A DNA stretch of 53,384 nt from Clostridiales bacterium (GTDB lineage: Bacteria; Bacillota; Clostridia; Lachnospirales; Lachnospiraceae), in contig JAAYNM010000060.1 in the NCBI GenBank assembly GCA_012520815.1, forward strand, positions 1 to 53,384. The letters are read 5' to 3'. The position numbers and the translations under genes were made by a program. The notes below the pieces were generated by a model that did no database searches, was not told the origin of the DNA, and saw only the letters and a program-made list of their open reading frames with translations. Shown here piece by piece: positions 25,517 to 33,618 of the stretch (position 1 is the stretch's first letter; the number at the start of each line of letters is the position of its first letter).

Positions 25517-26097
25517 AACAGGATTTTTCAGAGGCTATTTTACATGGAATCTATGTAAGCAATATGGCTTATGAAATAGGAAAAGAACTTGGCTTAGATG
25601 ATGATAAACTTCATGAGTTAGCTATTGCAGGGATGCTCCATGATATCGGGAAAATGAGATTATCTCAAACTACTGCTGGGGAAGAGAATCTTGTAGTAAA
25701 GCAGTTAAGATATGTTAGAATGCATACGCAGTTAGGATATGAAATACTTAAGAGTCAAGAATACTCTGATGTGATATTACAATCAGTATTGCATCATCAT
25801 GAAAATTTTGACGGCTCAGGATATCCAGACAATCTTAGAGGTGATTCCATCCCACTTGAAGCTAGGATACTGAGAATCTGCGATGTATTCATAGCATTAA
25901 TTTCAGATAGAGCTTATAGAAAAGGGTTTGATATAAACACAGCTATAAGAATGATGATGGATGAGGCGAGCAATTACGATATGAAGATTTTTCTTGCTTT
26001 CCTAAATGTAATAAATTATATAGATATTGAGAAAACCATAATAAATAGAGAAAAGAATTGTATAAACCAGGAGGATATATTGGATGGCATTAAGTAA
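25498..26097 (+). CDS. Stand-alone HD-GYP domain protein
   Basis: The protein of 199 residues is essentially one HD-GYP domain: LHDIGKMRL (HD pair near residue 49), HHHENFDGSGYPDNLRGDSIPLEARIL (the GYP signature) and CDVFIALISDRAYR. HD-GYP enzymes hydrolyse c-di-GMP or related cyclic dinucleotides, and the metal ligands look intact, so activity is plausible. No sensor or receiver domain is attached. It starts inside the end of hemZ (19-nt overlap) and ends 14 nt inside hisS, indicating tight coupling in the operon. Confidence 0.85.
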   Translation: MGNVILKQDFSEAILHGIYVSNMAYEIGKELGLDDDKLHELAIAGMLHDIGKMRLSQTTAGEENLVVKQLRYVRMHTQLGYEILKSQEYSDVILQSVLHHHENFDGSGYPDNLRGDSIPLEARILRICDVFIALISDRAYRKGFDINTAIRMMMDEASNYDMKIFLAFLNVINYIDIEKTIINREKNCINQEDILDGIK

Positions 26098-27343
26098 AAA
26101 GCCTGTTACAGGTATGAAAGACATTCTCCCAAAAGAGATGAGAATTAGAGATTATGTAATGACAGTGATTAAAGAAACCTATGGGAGTTTTGGTTTCACA
26201 TCTATTGAAACACCATGTATGGAAAATATTTCCAACCTTTCCAATAAGCAAGGTGGGGAAAATGAGAAACTTATTTTTAAAGTCTTAAAAAGAGGCGAGA
26301 AATTAAATATAGAAACTGCAAAAGAAGAAAATGATTTAGTGGATTTTGGTATGAGATATGATTTAACGGTACCTCTTGTAAGATTTTATTCAAATAATGC
26401 AAATAGTTTACCTTCACCATTTAAAGCGTTACAAATGGGAAATGTGTGGAGAGCTGATAGACCTCAAAGAGGAAGATATCGTCAGTTTATGCAGTGTGAT
26501 ATTGATATTTTGGGTGAGCCTAGTAACTTGGCTGAAATAGAACTTATTCTTGCTACAACGACTACGTTAGGAAAGATAGGATTTAAGAATTTTCAAATTC
26601 GCATAAATGAAAGAAGAATTCTTAAGGCAATGGCTGCATATAGCGGATTTGCCGAGGAAAGTTATGATTCAGTTTTTATTATACTTGATAAAATGGATAA
26701 AATCGGAAAAGATGGTGTTTATGCGGAACTTATTAGTGCTGGATTTAGCAAGGAAAGTGCTGATAAGTACTTGAATTTATTTAGAAGTATGGAAACTTCT
26801 AAAAATGGCCTTGAGTATATAAGAGATGAATTAAAAGATTATCTTGAAGAGGAAGTAGCCATTTCACTTACAGAAATTATAGACAGTGTTAGAGCGACAA
26901 AAGCTTCAGATTTCGAAATTGTATTTGATCCAACATTAGTAAGAGGAATGTCTTACTATACAGGAACTATATTTGAAATTGCCATTCCAGAGTTTGGAGG
27001 TAGCTGCGGTGGTGGTGGTAGATATGATAAGATGGTAGGAAAATTTACTGGTAACGATGTTCCAGCCTGTGGATTTTCAATTGGATTTGAAAGAATAGTA
27101 CTATTACTACTTGAAAGTGGATTTGAAATTCCAAATGAAAGTAAAAAAACGGCATACCTCATTGAAAAAGGTGTTTCAGGTGATAAATTATGTAGTATAA
27201 TTGCTTTAGCTCAAAAAGCTAGAAGCGAGGGTGAGCAGATTCTTGTAGCAAGGATGAACAAGAACAAAAAACACCAAAAGGAACAGCTTATGGCTGAAGG
27301 ATATAACGAATTTAAAGACTTCTACAAAGAAGAACTAAAGTAA
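26084..27343 (+). CDS. hisS: Histidine--tRNA ligase
   Basis: This class II synthetase charges tRNA-His. Motif 2 appears as WRADRPQRGRYRQFMQCDIDI and the histidine-A motif as LVRGMSYYTGTIFE, with GGGGRYD and GFSIGFERI following. The 419 residues include a C-terminal anticodon-binding domain. AGGAGG lies 9 nt before the ATG, inside the preceding HD-GYP gene. No T-box or other leader separates it from upstream genes. The hisS-aspS order is common in Firmicutes. Confidence 0.97.
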   Translation: MALSKKPVTGMKDILPKEMRIRDYVMTVIKETYGSFGFTSIETPCMENISNLSNKQGGENEKLIFKVLKRGEKLNIETAKEENDLVDFGMRYDLTVPLVRFYSNNANSLPSPFKALQMGNVWRADRPQRGRYRQFMQCDIDILGEPSNLAEIELILATTTTLGKIGFKNFQIRINERRILKAMAAYSGFAEESYDSVFIILDKMDKIGKDGVYAELISAGFSKESADKYLNLFRSMETSKNGLEYIRDELKDYLEEEVAISLTEIIDSVRATKASDFEIVFDPTLVRGMSYYTGTIFEIAIPEFGGSCGGGGRYDKMVGKFTGNDVPACGFSIGFERIVLLLLESGFEIPNESKKTAYLIEKGVSGDKLCSIIALAQKARSEGEQILVARMNKNKKHQKEQLMAEGYNEFKDFYKEELK

Positions 27344-27361
27344 TAGAAAGGTGCAAATAAA

Positions 27362-29167
27362 ATGGCAGAATCAATGAAAGGACTTCGTAGAAGTCATAGA
27401 TGTACAGAATTATCTAATAGCAATATAGGCGAAACAGTTACAGTAATGGGCTGGGTTCAAAAAAGAAGAAATTTAGGTAGCTTGATTTTTATTGACCTTA
27501 GAGACCGTTCGGGATTACTTCAAATAGTATTTGATGAAAATGACGTAAAGACAGAGGGCTTTGCAAAGGCAGAAACATTAAGAAGTGAATTTGTTATTGC
27601 TGTAGTAGGTACTGTATCAAAACGTGGTGGTGCCATTAATGATAATCTTGTAACTGGAGATATAGAAATAAGAGCAAATGAATTACGTATTCTTTCTGAA
27701 AGTTTAACACCACCATTTCCAGTGGAAGATAACATTGATACTAAGGAAGATTTGAGACTTAAATATAGATATCTAGATTTAAGAAGACCAGAATTGCAAA
27801 GCAATATAATTATGAGAAGTAAGGCAGCTACACTTGTTAGAGCATTTCTTGCAGAAGAAGGTTTCCTTGAGATAGAGACACCTATTTTAAATAAGAGTAC
27901 ACCAGAAGGAGCAAGAGATTATCTTGTACCTAGTCGTGTGCATCCAGGAACTTTTTATGCACTACCACAGTCACCACAGTTATTTAAACAGTTACTTATG
28001 TGTTCTGGATATGATAGGTATTTCCAAATAGCAAAATGTTTTAGAGATGAAGATTTACGTGCGGACAGACAGCCCGAATTTACACAAATAGATATGGAAC
28101 TTTCTTTCGTAGATGTAGATGATGTAATAGATGTAAATGAAAGATTGTTGGCGAAAATATTCAGTGAGATTCTTAATGTAGAGGTTAAATTGCCAATGCA
28201 AAGAATGACTTGGCAGGAGGCAATGGATAGATTCGGTTCTGATAAGCCAGATACAAGATTTGGTATGGAACTTATTAATGTTTCAGATGTTGTTAAGGAT
28301 TGCGGTTTTGGTGTATTCACTGGTGCTCTTGAAAATGGAGGTTCAGTTCGTGGTATTAACGCATCAGGTCAGGGCTCAATGCCAAGAAAGAAAATTGATG
28401 CACTTGTAGATTTTGCAAAGGGATATGGAGCAAAGGGTCTTGCATACTTAGCTATAAATGAGGATGGAACATATAAGTCATCATTTACTAAGTTTATGAC
28501 AGAAGAGCAGTTAGAGATATTAGTAAAAGCAATGGATGGTAAGCCAGGAGATTTACTATTATTTGCAGCAGATAAGAACAACATTGTATACAGTGTTTTA
28601 GGAGCTCTTAGAATTGAGCTCGCTCAGCAGTTAGAATTACTTGATAAAAATGTATACAACTTCCTTTGGGTTACAGAGTTCCCACTTTTTGAGTACTCAG
28701 AAGAACAAAATAGATTTGTTGCTATGCATCATCCATTTACAATGCCAATGGAAGAAGATCTTATGTATCTAGAGTCAGACCCTGGCAAAGTTCGTGCAAA
28801 GGCATACGACATTGTACTTAATGGTACAGAAATTGGCGGAGGTTCAGTTAGAATTTTCCAAAGCGATGTTCAAGAAAAGATGTTTGAAGTTCTTGGATTT
28901 AATAAAGAAGATGCTTATGATAGATTTGGATTTTTACTTGATGCATTTAAGTATGGGGTTCCGCCTCATGCTGGATTAGCATATGGTCTTGATAGATTAA
29001 TAATGCTTATGGCAAAGGAAGACAGTATCCGTGATGTAATCGCTTTCCCAAAAATAAAAGACGCATCATGTCTAATGACAAAGGCGCCTGATGTTGTAGA
29101 AAAAAAACAGTTAGATGAGTTGTGCATTGCCCTTGATTTACCTGAAAAAGAGGTAACAAAGGAGTAA
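27362..29167 (+). CDS. aspS: Aspartate--tRNA ligase
   Basis: A class II synthetase of 601 residues, the full bacterial form. It has an N-terminal OB-fold anticodon-binding domain (VMGWVQKRRNLGSLIFIDLRDRSG without a break), motif 2 around CFRDEDLRADRQPEFTQIDME, the bacterial GAD insertion (about residues 300-400) and the C-terminal GLAYGLDRL. Whether it also charges tRNA-Asn depends on the presence of gatCAB elsewhere. Its last 30 nt overlap, tail to tail, the 3' end of a DUF1294 gene on the other strand. Confidence 0.97.
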   Translation: MAESMKGLRRSHRCTELSNSNIGETVTVMGWVQKRRNLGSLIFIDLRDRSGLLQIVFDENDVKTEGFAKAETLRSEFVIAVVGTVSKRGGAINDNLVTGDIEIRANELRILSESLTPPFPVEDNIDTKEDLRLKYRYLDLRRPELQSNIIMRSKAATLVRAFLAEEGFLEIETPILNKSTPEGARDYLVPSRVHPGTFYALPQSPQLFKQLLMCSGYDRYFQIAKCFRDEDLRADRQPEFTQIDMELSFVDVDDVIDVNERLLAKIFSEILNVEVKLPMQRMTWQEAMDRFGSDKPDTRFGMELINVSDVVKDCGFGVFTGALENGGSVRGINASGQGSMPRKKIDALVDFAKGYGAKGLAYLAINEDGTYKSSFTKFMTEEQLEILVKAMDGKPGDLLLFAADKNNIVYSVLGALRIELAQQLELLDKNVYNFLWVTEFPLFEYSEEQNRFVAMHHPFTMPMEEDLMYLESDPGKVRAKAYDIVLNGTEIGGGSVRIFQSDVQEKMFEVLGFNKEDAYDRFGFLLDAFKYGVPPHAGLAYGLDRLIMLMAKEDSIRDVIAFPKIKDASCLMTKAPDVVEKKQLDELCIALDLPEKEVTKE

Positions 29168-29413
29168 TACTTGAATTATTAGGATAAGAGGCATAAAAAC
29201 CACGAAATACCAATGCTTGGTTTTGTGTCTGAAAAATTCCATTCCGCAGTTGGAACCAACACTGCCACCTAGTAGCGCAAATAAAAACAAGGTTTTTTCA
29301 GGGATTCGCCATTTGTGCTTGATTGCACGACGCTTATCAATTCCCATTGATAAAAATCCAGCTAGATTCATTAAAATTAAGTATGCAATTAGTATTATCG
29401 TTGGTGTTTTCAT
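29138..29413 (-). CDS. DUF1294 small membrane protein
   Basis: A 91-residue protein begins MKTPTIILIAYLILMNLAG with GAAAGGA upstream on this strand. Two to three hydrophobic segments and the family pattern GIDKRRAIKHKWRIPE, then FALLGGSVGSNCGM and KTKHWYF, identify DUF1294. Its function is unknown. It is the only clear protein gene on the - strand in this window. The C terminus is encoded within the last 30 nt of aspS, so the two genes converge and overlap, with no terminator between them. Confidence 0.85.
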   Translation of the reverse strand: MKTPTIILIAYLILMNLAGFLSMGIDKRRAIKHKWRIPEKTLFLFALLGGSVGSNCGMEFFRHKTKHWYFVVFMPLILIIQVLLLCYLFFR

Positions 29414-29458
29414 AAAAATCCTTTCGTGTTTCGAAATTTTGTAATAATCTAAGATAGT

Positions 29459-29503
29459 TATAACATATACTAACATTATACTATATGTTATAGAATTTTA
29501 TAA
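29459..29503 (-). promoter_or_regulatory. Promoter and inverted repeat upstream of the DUF1294 gene
   Basis: On the - strand TATAAT (29480-29475) is preceded at 17 bp by TTATAA (29503-29498). A perfect 11-bp inverted repeat, TATAACATATA (29459-29469) and TATATGTTATA (29482-29492), brackets the -10 box. This is the position of a repressor operator, though AT-rich chance palindromes are possible. Confidence 0.45.
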
Positions 29504-29597
29504 CCATCTTTTTTGTGGCAGAAAACCAAATGATATGGTAAACTTAAAATAATAAAGTCCAATGTAGTGGGCAATAATTCGGAAGGAGCAAAAGGTT

Positions 29598-32234
29598 ATG
29601 GACAAGCTATACAATCTTATGAACTGGAGAAATATTGAGGGCGTTGTTTATTCGGATATTGACAATCCATCAACAGTACTTGGCCCAAAACAGGTTAAAG
29701 GGGGCAACCTTGTTTGCACGTTTGTTCCAGATGCTACTAGAGTTTCTATTAAGGTAGATGGAGTGAAAAAGACATATCCTATGGAACTTATGGATGATGC
29801 GGGATATTATGCTGTACTTTTACCTAGAACAGTTAAGGGTAAGTATAAGATTTCGGCAGAATATGCCGACGGATTGGTGAATGAATATTATGATGCATAC
29901 GCATTTACACCAAGCACACCAATAGAAGTTTTTAAGAAATTTAATGCTGGTATTTGTTATGATATCTATGATTATCTTGGAGCTCATAAAGCAACCATTG
30001 ATGGAGTTAGTGGATATACTTTTGCAGTATGGGCACCTTTTGCATTGAGAGTAAGTGTTGTGGGCGACTTTAATGCGTGGGATGGTAGACGTCATATGAT
30101 GAACAAAGTAGAGGATACAGGTGTATTTACTCTGTTTATCCCTGAAGTTAAAGAAGGCGAATTATATAAATTCGAGATTCGAAAAAAAGATGGTACATTA
30201 GTAATGAAGGCTGACCCTTATGCTAATGCTAGTCAGAAAAGACCAGAGACTGCGTCGATTACCAGTGATTTAGATGGATTTTCATGGAATGATGATGCAT
30301 GGATCAAATCTAGAGAAAATAAAGAACCTCTGAAGGAGCCATTGTCAATTTATGAGTTACATTTAGGTTCATGGAAGAAACCAAAGCAGCAAGATGTTGA
30401 TCCTAGAGAAGATTACTATAATTACAAAGAACTTGCTCCTATGATAGCTGAGTATGTAAAGGATATGGGATATACTCATATTGAATTGATGCCTATTATG
30501 GAGTATCCGTTTGATGCCTCTTGGGGTTATCAAGTAACAGGATATTATGCAACAACCTCTAGATATGGAACACCGAAAGATTTTATGTACTTTATGGATT
30601 ATATGCATAAAGAAGATATAGGTGTTATTTTAGACTGGGTTCCAGCTCATTTTCCAAAGGATATGTTTGGATTGGCAGTATTTGATGGAACTTGCTTATA
30701 TGAACACGAAAATCCAATTCAGGCTAATCATCCTGATTGGGGTACTCTTATATTTAACTATGGACGACCAGAAGTTAGTAATTTTCTTATAGCAAATGCA
30801 TTTTTCTGGGTTAAGAAATTCCATATTGATGGAATAAGAATGGATGCTGTCGCATCTATGCTCTATTTAGATTATGGGAAGCAAAATAGTCAATGGATTC
30901 CAAATATATATGGCGGTAATGAAAATCTTGAAGCGGTTGAATTTTTTAAACATCTTAATTCTCAATTTAAGAAGCAGTGTAAGGGTGCATTATTAATTGC
31001 AGAGGATTCTTCAGCATGGCCAAAGATTACAGGTTATGTGGAGGATGAAGATGGTCTAGGATTTGATTTCAAGTGGAATATGGGATGGATGAACGATTTC
31101 CTAGCATATATGCAATGTGACCCATATTTTAGAAAAAATAATTATAATCAGCTTACCTTTAGTATGATTTATCAGTATAGTGAAAATTTCTGTTTAGTAT
31201 TTTCACATGATGAGGTAGTACATGGTAAAAAGTCTATGTTTTCTAAGATGGCAGGTCAAACAGATGATGAGAAATATGCAAATCTACGTGCAGCCTACGC
31301 ATATATGATGACACATCCAGGTAAGAAATTGATTTTCATGGGTCAGGATTTTGCTCAAAGAGGCGAATGGAATGAAGAGGAAAGCCTTCCTTGGGATTGC
31401 CTAGAAGATGAACGATGTAAGCAGGTAAATGATTTTGTTAAGGCTTTGAATAAAATGTATAAAAGTCAACCTGCATTGTATCAGTTAGATAGTGATGTGG
31501 ATGGATTTAGTTGGGTAAATTGCGTTTCTTCTGTAAACAGCACAGTTTCTTTTGTTAGACAAGGAATAGACGAGGGAGAAACACTTTTAGTTATTTGTAA
31601 TTTTGATACGATTTCATATAAGGAATTTATAGTAGGGGTACCTAAACCAGGTAAATATAAAGAAATATTAAACAGTGATGATACGAAGTTTGGCGGATCT
31701 GGTCTTGTAAATGGCAGGGTTAAGTCCTCTAAATCAGCTGCATACGATGGAAGAGAAAACTCAATTACTATATCTTTACCTGCTCTTTCAGTGGTAGTAT
31801 TAAAATATGCAGGACCATTACCTACCCCAAAGAAGAAGGCAGTTGGTATTGAAGTCAAAGGAAGGAGTGATGTAATTGCCACTAAATCATCTGCAAAGTC
31901 AAAGATAGCACTTGCGTTGGAAAAAGAGATTGCAAAGGCGGATGCTATTAGAGAAAGGGAAGAAAAGAAGAACATAGAGAAGATAATAAAAAAACCAGTA
32001 GCAAGAAAGACGGTGGCAAAGAGCGGAGCAGCCACAGAGACTGCAAAGACAAAGACGACGGCAGCAACCGAGAAAAAGGCTACAACGGCAAAGGATACAG
32101 CGGTTACTGGGACAAAGGCTATGGCAGCAAAAAAGACTACCACAGTCAAGAAGGCTACCCCAGCAAAAAAGACTACTACATCCGAAAAGGCTACATCAAC
32201 AAAAAGAGTGACAAAACCAAAAACAACAAAATAA
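29598..32234 (+). CDS. glgB: 1,4-alpha-glucan branching enzyme with basic C-terminal tail
   Basis: This GH13 enzyme introduces alpha-1,6 branches in glycogen. N-terminal CBM48-like modules (about residues 30-220) precede the catalytic barrel. The nucleophile is D416 in GIRMDAVAS, the acid/base is E469 in IAEDSS, and FSHDEVVHGKKS supplies the third active-site region. After the C-terminal beta domain (ending near residue 740) come about 130 extra residues. These start with a charged helix-like part and end in a Lys/Ala/Thr-rich, histone H1-like tail (repeats of AKKTT and KKAT type). Ordinary GlgB lacks this tail. The gene stands alone, without other glg genes nearby. Confidence 0.95.
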   Translation: MDKLYNLMNWRNIEGVVYSDIDNPSTVLGPKQVKGGNLVCTFVPDATRVSIKVDGVKKTYPMELMDDAGYYAVLLPRTVKGKYKISAEYADGLVNEYYDAYAFTPSTPIEVFKKFNAGICYDIYDYLGAHKATIDGVSGYTFAVWAPFALRVSVVGDFNAWDGRRHMMNKVEDTGVFTLFIPEVKEGELYKFEIRKKDGTLVMKADPYANASQKRPETASITSDLDGFSWNDDAWIKSRENKEPLKEPLSIYELHLGSWKKPKQQDVDPREDYYNYKELAPMIAEYVKDMGYTHIELMPIMEYPFDASWGYQVTGYYATTSRYGTPKDFMYFMDYMHKEDIGVILDWVPAHFPKDMFGLAVFDGTCLYEHENPIQANHPDWGTLIFNYGRPEVSNFLIANAFFWVKKFHIDGIRMDAVASMLYLDYGKQNSQWIPNIYGGNENLEAVEFFKHLNSQFKKQCKGALLIAEDSSAWPKITGYVEDEDGLGFDFKWNMGWMNDFLAYMQCDPYFRKNNYNQLTFSMIYQYSENFCLVFSHDEVVHGKKSMFSKMAGQTDDEKYANLRAAYAYMMTHPGKKLIFMGQDFAQRGEWNEEESLPWDCLEDERCKQVNDFVKALNKMYKSQPALYQLDSDVDGFSWVNCVSSVNSTVSFVRQGIDEGETLLVICNFDTISYKEFIVGVPKPGKYKEILNSDDTKFGGSGLVNGRVKSSKSAAYDGRENSITISLPALSVVVLKYAGPLPTPKKKAVGIEVKGRSDVIATKSSAKSKIALALEKEIAKADAIREREEKKNIEKIIKKPVARKTVAKSGAATETAKTKTTAATEKKATTAKDTAVTGTKAMAAKKTTTVKKATPAKKTTTSEKATSTKRVTKPKTTK

Positions 32235-32256
32235 AGATACCTAGGAGGAAAAAGAG

Positions 32257-33132
32257 ATGTTATTAGATGCAGGAACAGTAGTTAATGGCGAAGAAGTCAT
32301 TAAAGAAGCAAATAAGCTTATTCAAGCAATGGAGAATTTTATACCAACGCTATTGAATTTTGCTTTAAATGTATTAGTAGCAATAATTCTATTTGTTATT
32401 GGCAAACTTGTAATAAAACTAGTCCTTAAATTTGTAAAGAGATTTTGTGAAAGAGCAAAAATAGAAGTAAGTGTAAGAAAATTTTTAGAATCACTAGTAA
32501 AATTTGTTTTATATATTATTTTACTTGTAATTATTTGTGATAGAGTAGGTATTGAAACTACATCATTCATTGCAGTTTTAGGATCAGCAGGTTTGGCGTT
32601 AGGCTTGGCACTTCAGGGAAGTCTATCAAATTTTGCTGGTGGTGTACTCATCCTGATATTAAAACCTTTTAAAGTTGGAGACTATATTTTAGATGGTTCA
32701 TCTGGCAAGGAAGGTACTGTAAGAAAAATCGATCTTTTTTACACATATCTTGATACAGGAGACAACAAAAAACTTATCATACCTAATGGTAATTTGTCTA
32801 ATACTCATCTTATAAATACTTCAGCAAACAATAAACGCAGGGTAGATTTTGACTTAGGTATTAGTTATGCAACGGATATTGACGAGGCAAAACGAGTTAT
32901 TTTGGATACTATCTCAAAAGAAGATAAAGTATTGAAGGAAGAAGAGATATTTGTATTTATCAAAGAACTTGCAGCATCTCAAGTTACAGTTGGTGTTCGT
33001 ATATGGGCATATAGCAGCGATTACTGGGATGTGTACTTTAGATTAAATGAGAATTTTAAGAAGGCATTTGATAAGGCACAGATAAAAATTCCTTTGAATC
33101 GATTATCAGTTCATATTGAAGAAAATAAATAA
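32257..33132 (+). CDS. MscS-family mechanosensitive channel
   Basis: The 291-residue membrane protein has three N-terminal hydrophobic helices. The pore helix is GSAGLALGLALQGSLSNFAGGVLILILKPF, given here as GSAGLALGLALQ followed by SLSNFAGG, which is the MscS TM3 signature. The beta domain begins FKVGDYI and carries GTVRKIDLFYT and IPNGNLSN. Such channels release solutes on osmotic downshock. RBS AGGAGG is well placed 22 nt after glgB, so the two may be co-transcribed up to the terminator that follows. Confidence 0.94.
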   Translation: MLLDAGTVVNGEEVIKEANKLIQAMENFIPTLLNFALNVLVAIILFVIGKLVIKLVLKFVKRFCERAKIEVSVRKFLESLVKFVLYIILLVIICDRVGIETTSFIAVLGSAGLALGLALQGSLSNFAGGVLILILKPFKVGDYILDGSSGKEGTVRKIDLFYTYLDTGDNKKLIIPNGNLSNTHLINTSANNKRRVDFDLGISYATDIDEAKRVILDTISKEDKVLKEEEIFVFIKELAASQVTVGVRIWAYSSDYWDVYFRLNENFKKAFDKAQIKIPLNRLSVHIEENK

Positions 33133-33170
33133 TTGAAGTTAATAAGTAATTAAAGTTAATATTGATTTTA

Positions 33171-33201
33171 AAAGCTCCTGTCAATGACAGGAGCTTTTTT
33201 T
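33171..33201 (+). terminator. Terminator after the MscS gene
   Basis: AAAGCTCCTGTC (33171-33182) pairs perfectly with GACAGGAGCTTT (33186-33197) around a 3-nt loop, followed by T. Confidence 0.93.
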
Positions 33202-33202
33202 A

Positions 33203-33233
33203 TACAATACAGAAATAATATTTCTGTATTGTA
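33203..33233. repeat. Perfect 14-bp palindromic hairpin
   Basis: TACAATACAGAAAT (33203-33216) and ATTTCTGTATTGTA (33220-33233) are exact inverted repeats with a 3-nt spacer. It is immediately after a complete terminator and lacks its own T-run. It lies 70 bp before a small exported-protein gene, so an operator or a protective RNA hairpin are both possible. Confidence 0.6.
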
Positions 33234-33305
33234 ATTGTTCAAGAAGATTTTTTGGTGTTAAAAAAGCAACTGCACGTTCATAGTCAGCGGGGTGAATGAT
33301 TTCTT

Positions 33306-33518
33306 TTGAGTAAAAATCTATTGTTTTCTGCTATTTTGATGTTATCTATATGTATGCCAGTGTATGCAAATAATATAGGTAATAAGGGAAAAAATGCAAA
33401 AGCACCAGTAACAGGAATTGACGGAAAGAATGTATTAGCGATAATGATTACTATGTTTGCAGGAGTTGCTTTATTTGGAATTGTCAAAAATGTAAAAAAC
33501 ACCACTAATATGGAGTAA
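33306..33518 (+). CDS. Tiny exported protein with sortase-like C terminus
   Basis: A 70-residue frame begins at TTG, 10 nt after GGGGTGA. It has a signal peptide (hydrophobic LLFSAILMLSICMPVYA with a VYA-NN type cleavage site near residue 21). A short Gly/Asn/Lys linker follows, then APVTG, a hydrophobic helix (VLAIMITMFAGVALFGIV) and a basic tail (KNVKN). This order resembles a cell-wall sorting signal of the xPxTG class. If processed at both sites, only about 15 residues would remain. I do not recognise a family. The TTG start and small size leave real doubt that it is translated. Confidence 0.5.
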   Translation: MSKNLLFSAILMLSICMPVYANNIGNKGKNAKAPVTGIDGKNVLAIMITMFAGVALFGIVKNVKNTTNME

Positions 33519-33533
33519 AATGGTGAAAATTTC

Positions 33534-33562
33534 TTGTAATTCTCTCGCAAATAATCTATAAT
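33534..33562 (+). promoter_or_regulatory. Promoter for serS
   Basis: TTGTAA at 33534-33539, 17-bp spacer and perfect TATAAT at 33557-33562. The leader of about 50 nt holds a small hairpin (AAATATGG 33568-33575, CCATATTT 33586-33593) but no T-box. Confidence 0.7.
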
Positions 33563-33618
33563 TAACCAAATATGGCATTGTGACACCATATTTTGAAGAA
33601 ATCCTTAGGAGGAAGAAA

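Noticed and set aside
31481-32149. Long - strand frame (222 codons) rich in Val, Ala and Phe opposite the glgB tail
   Set aside because: Its composition is just the complement of the Lys/Ala/Thr repeat tail of GlgB; no RBS or family motif.
33562-33618. T-box or other riboswitch in front of serS
   Set aside because: The leader is only about 50 nt with a small hairpin; no GGTGG-type T-box sequence is present.
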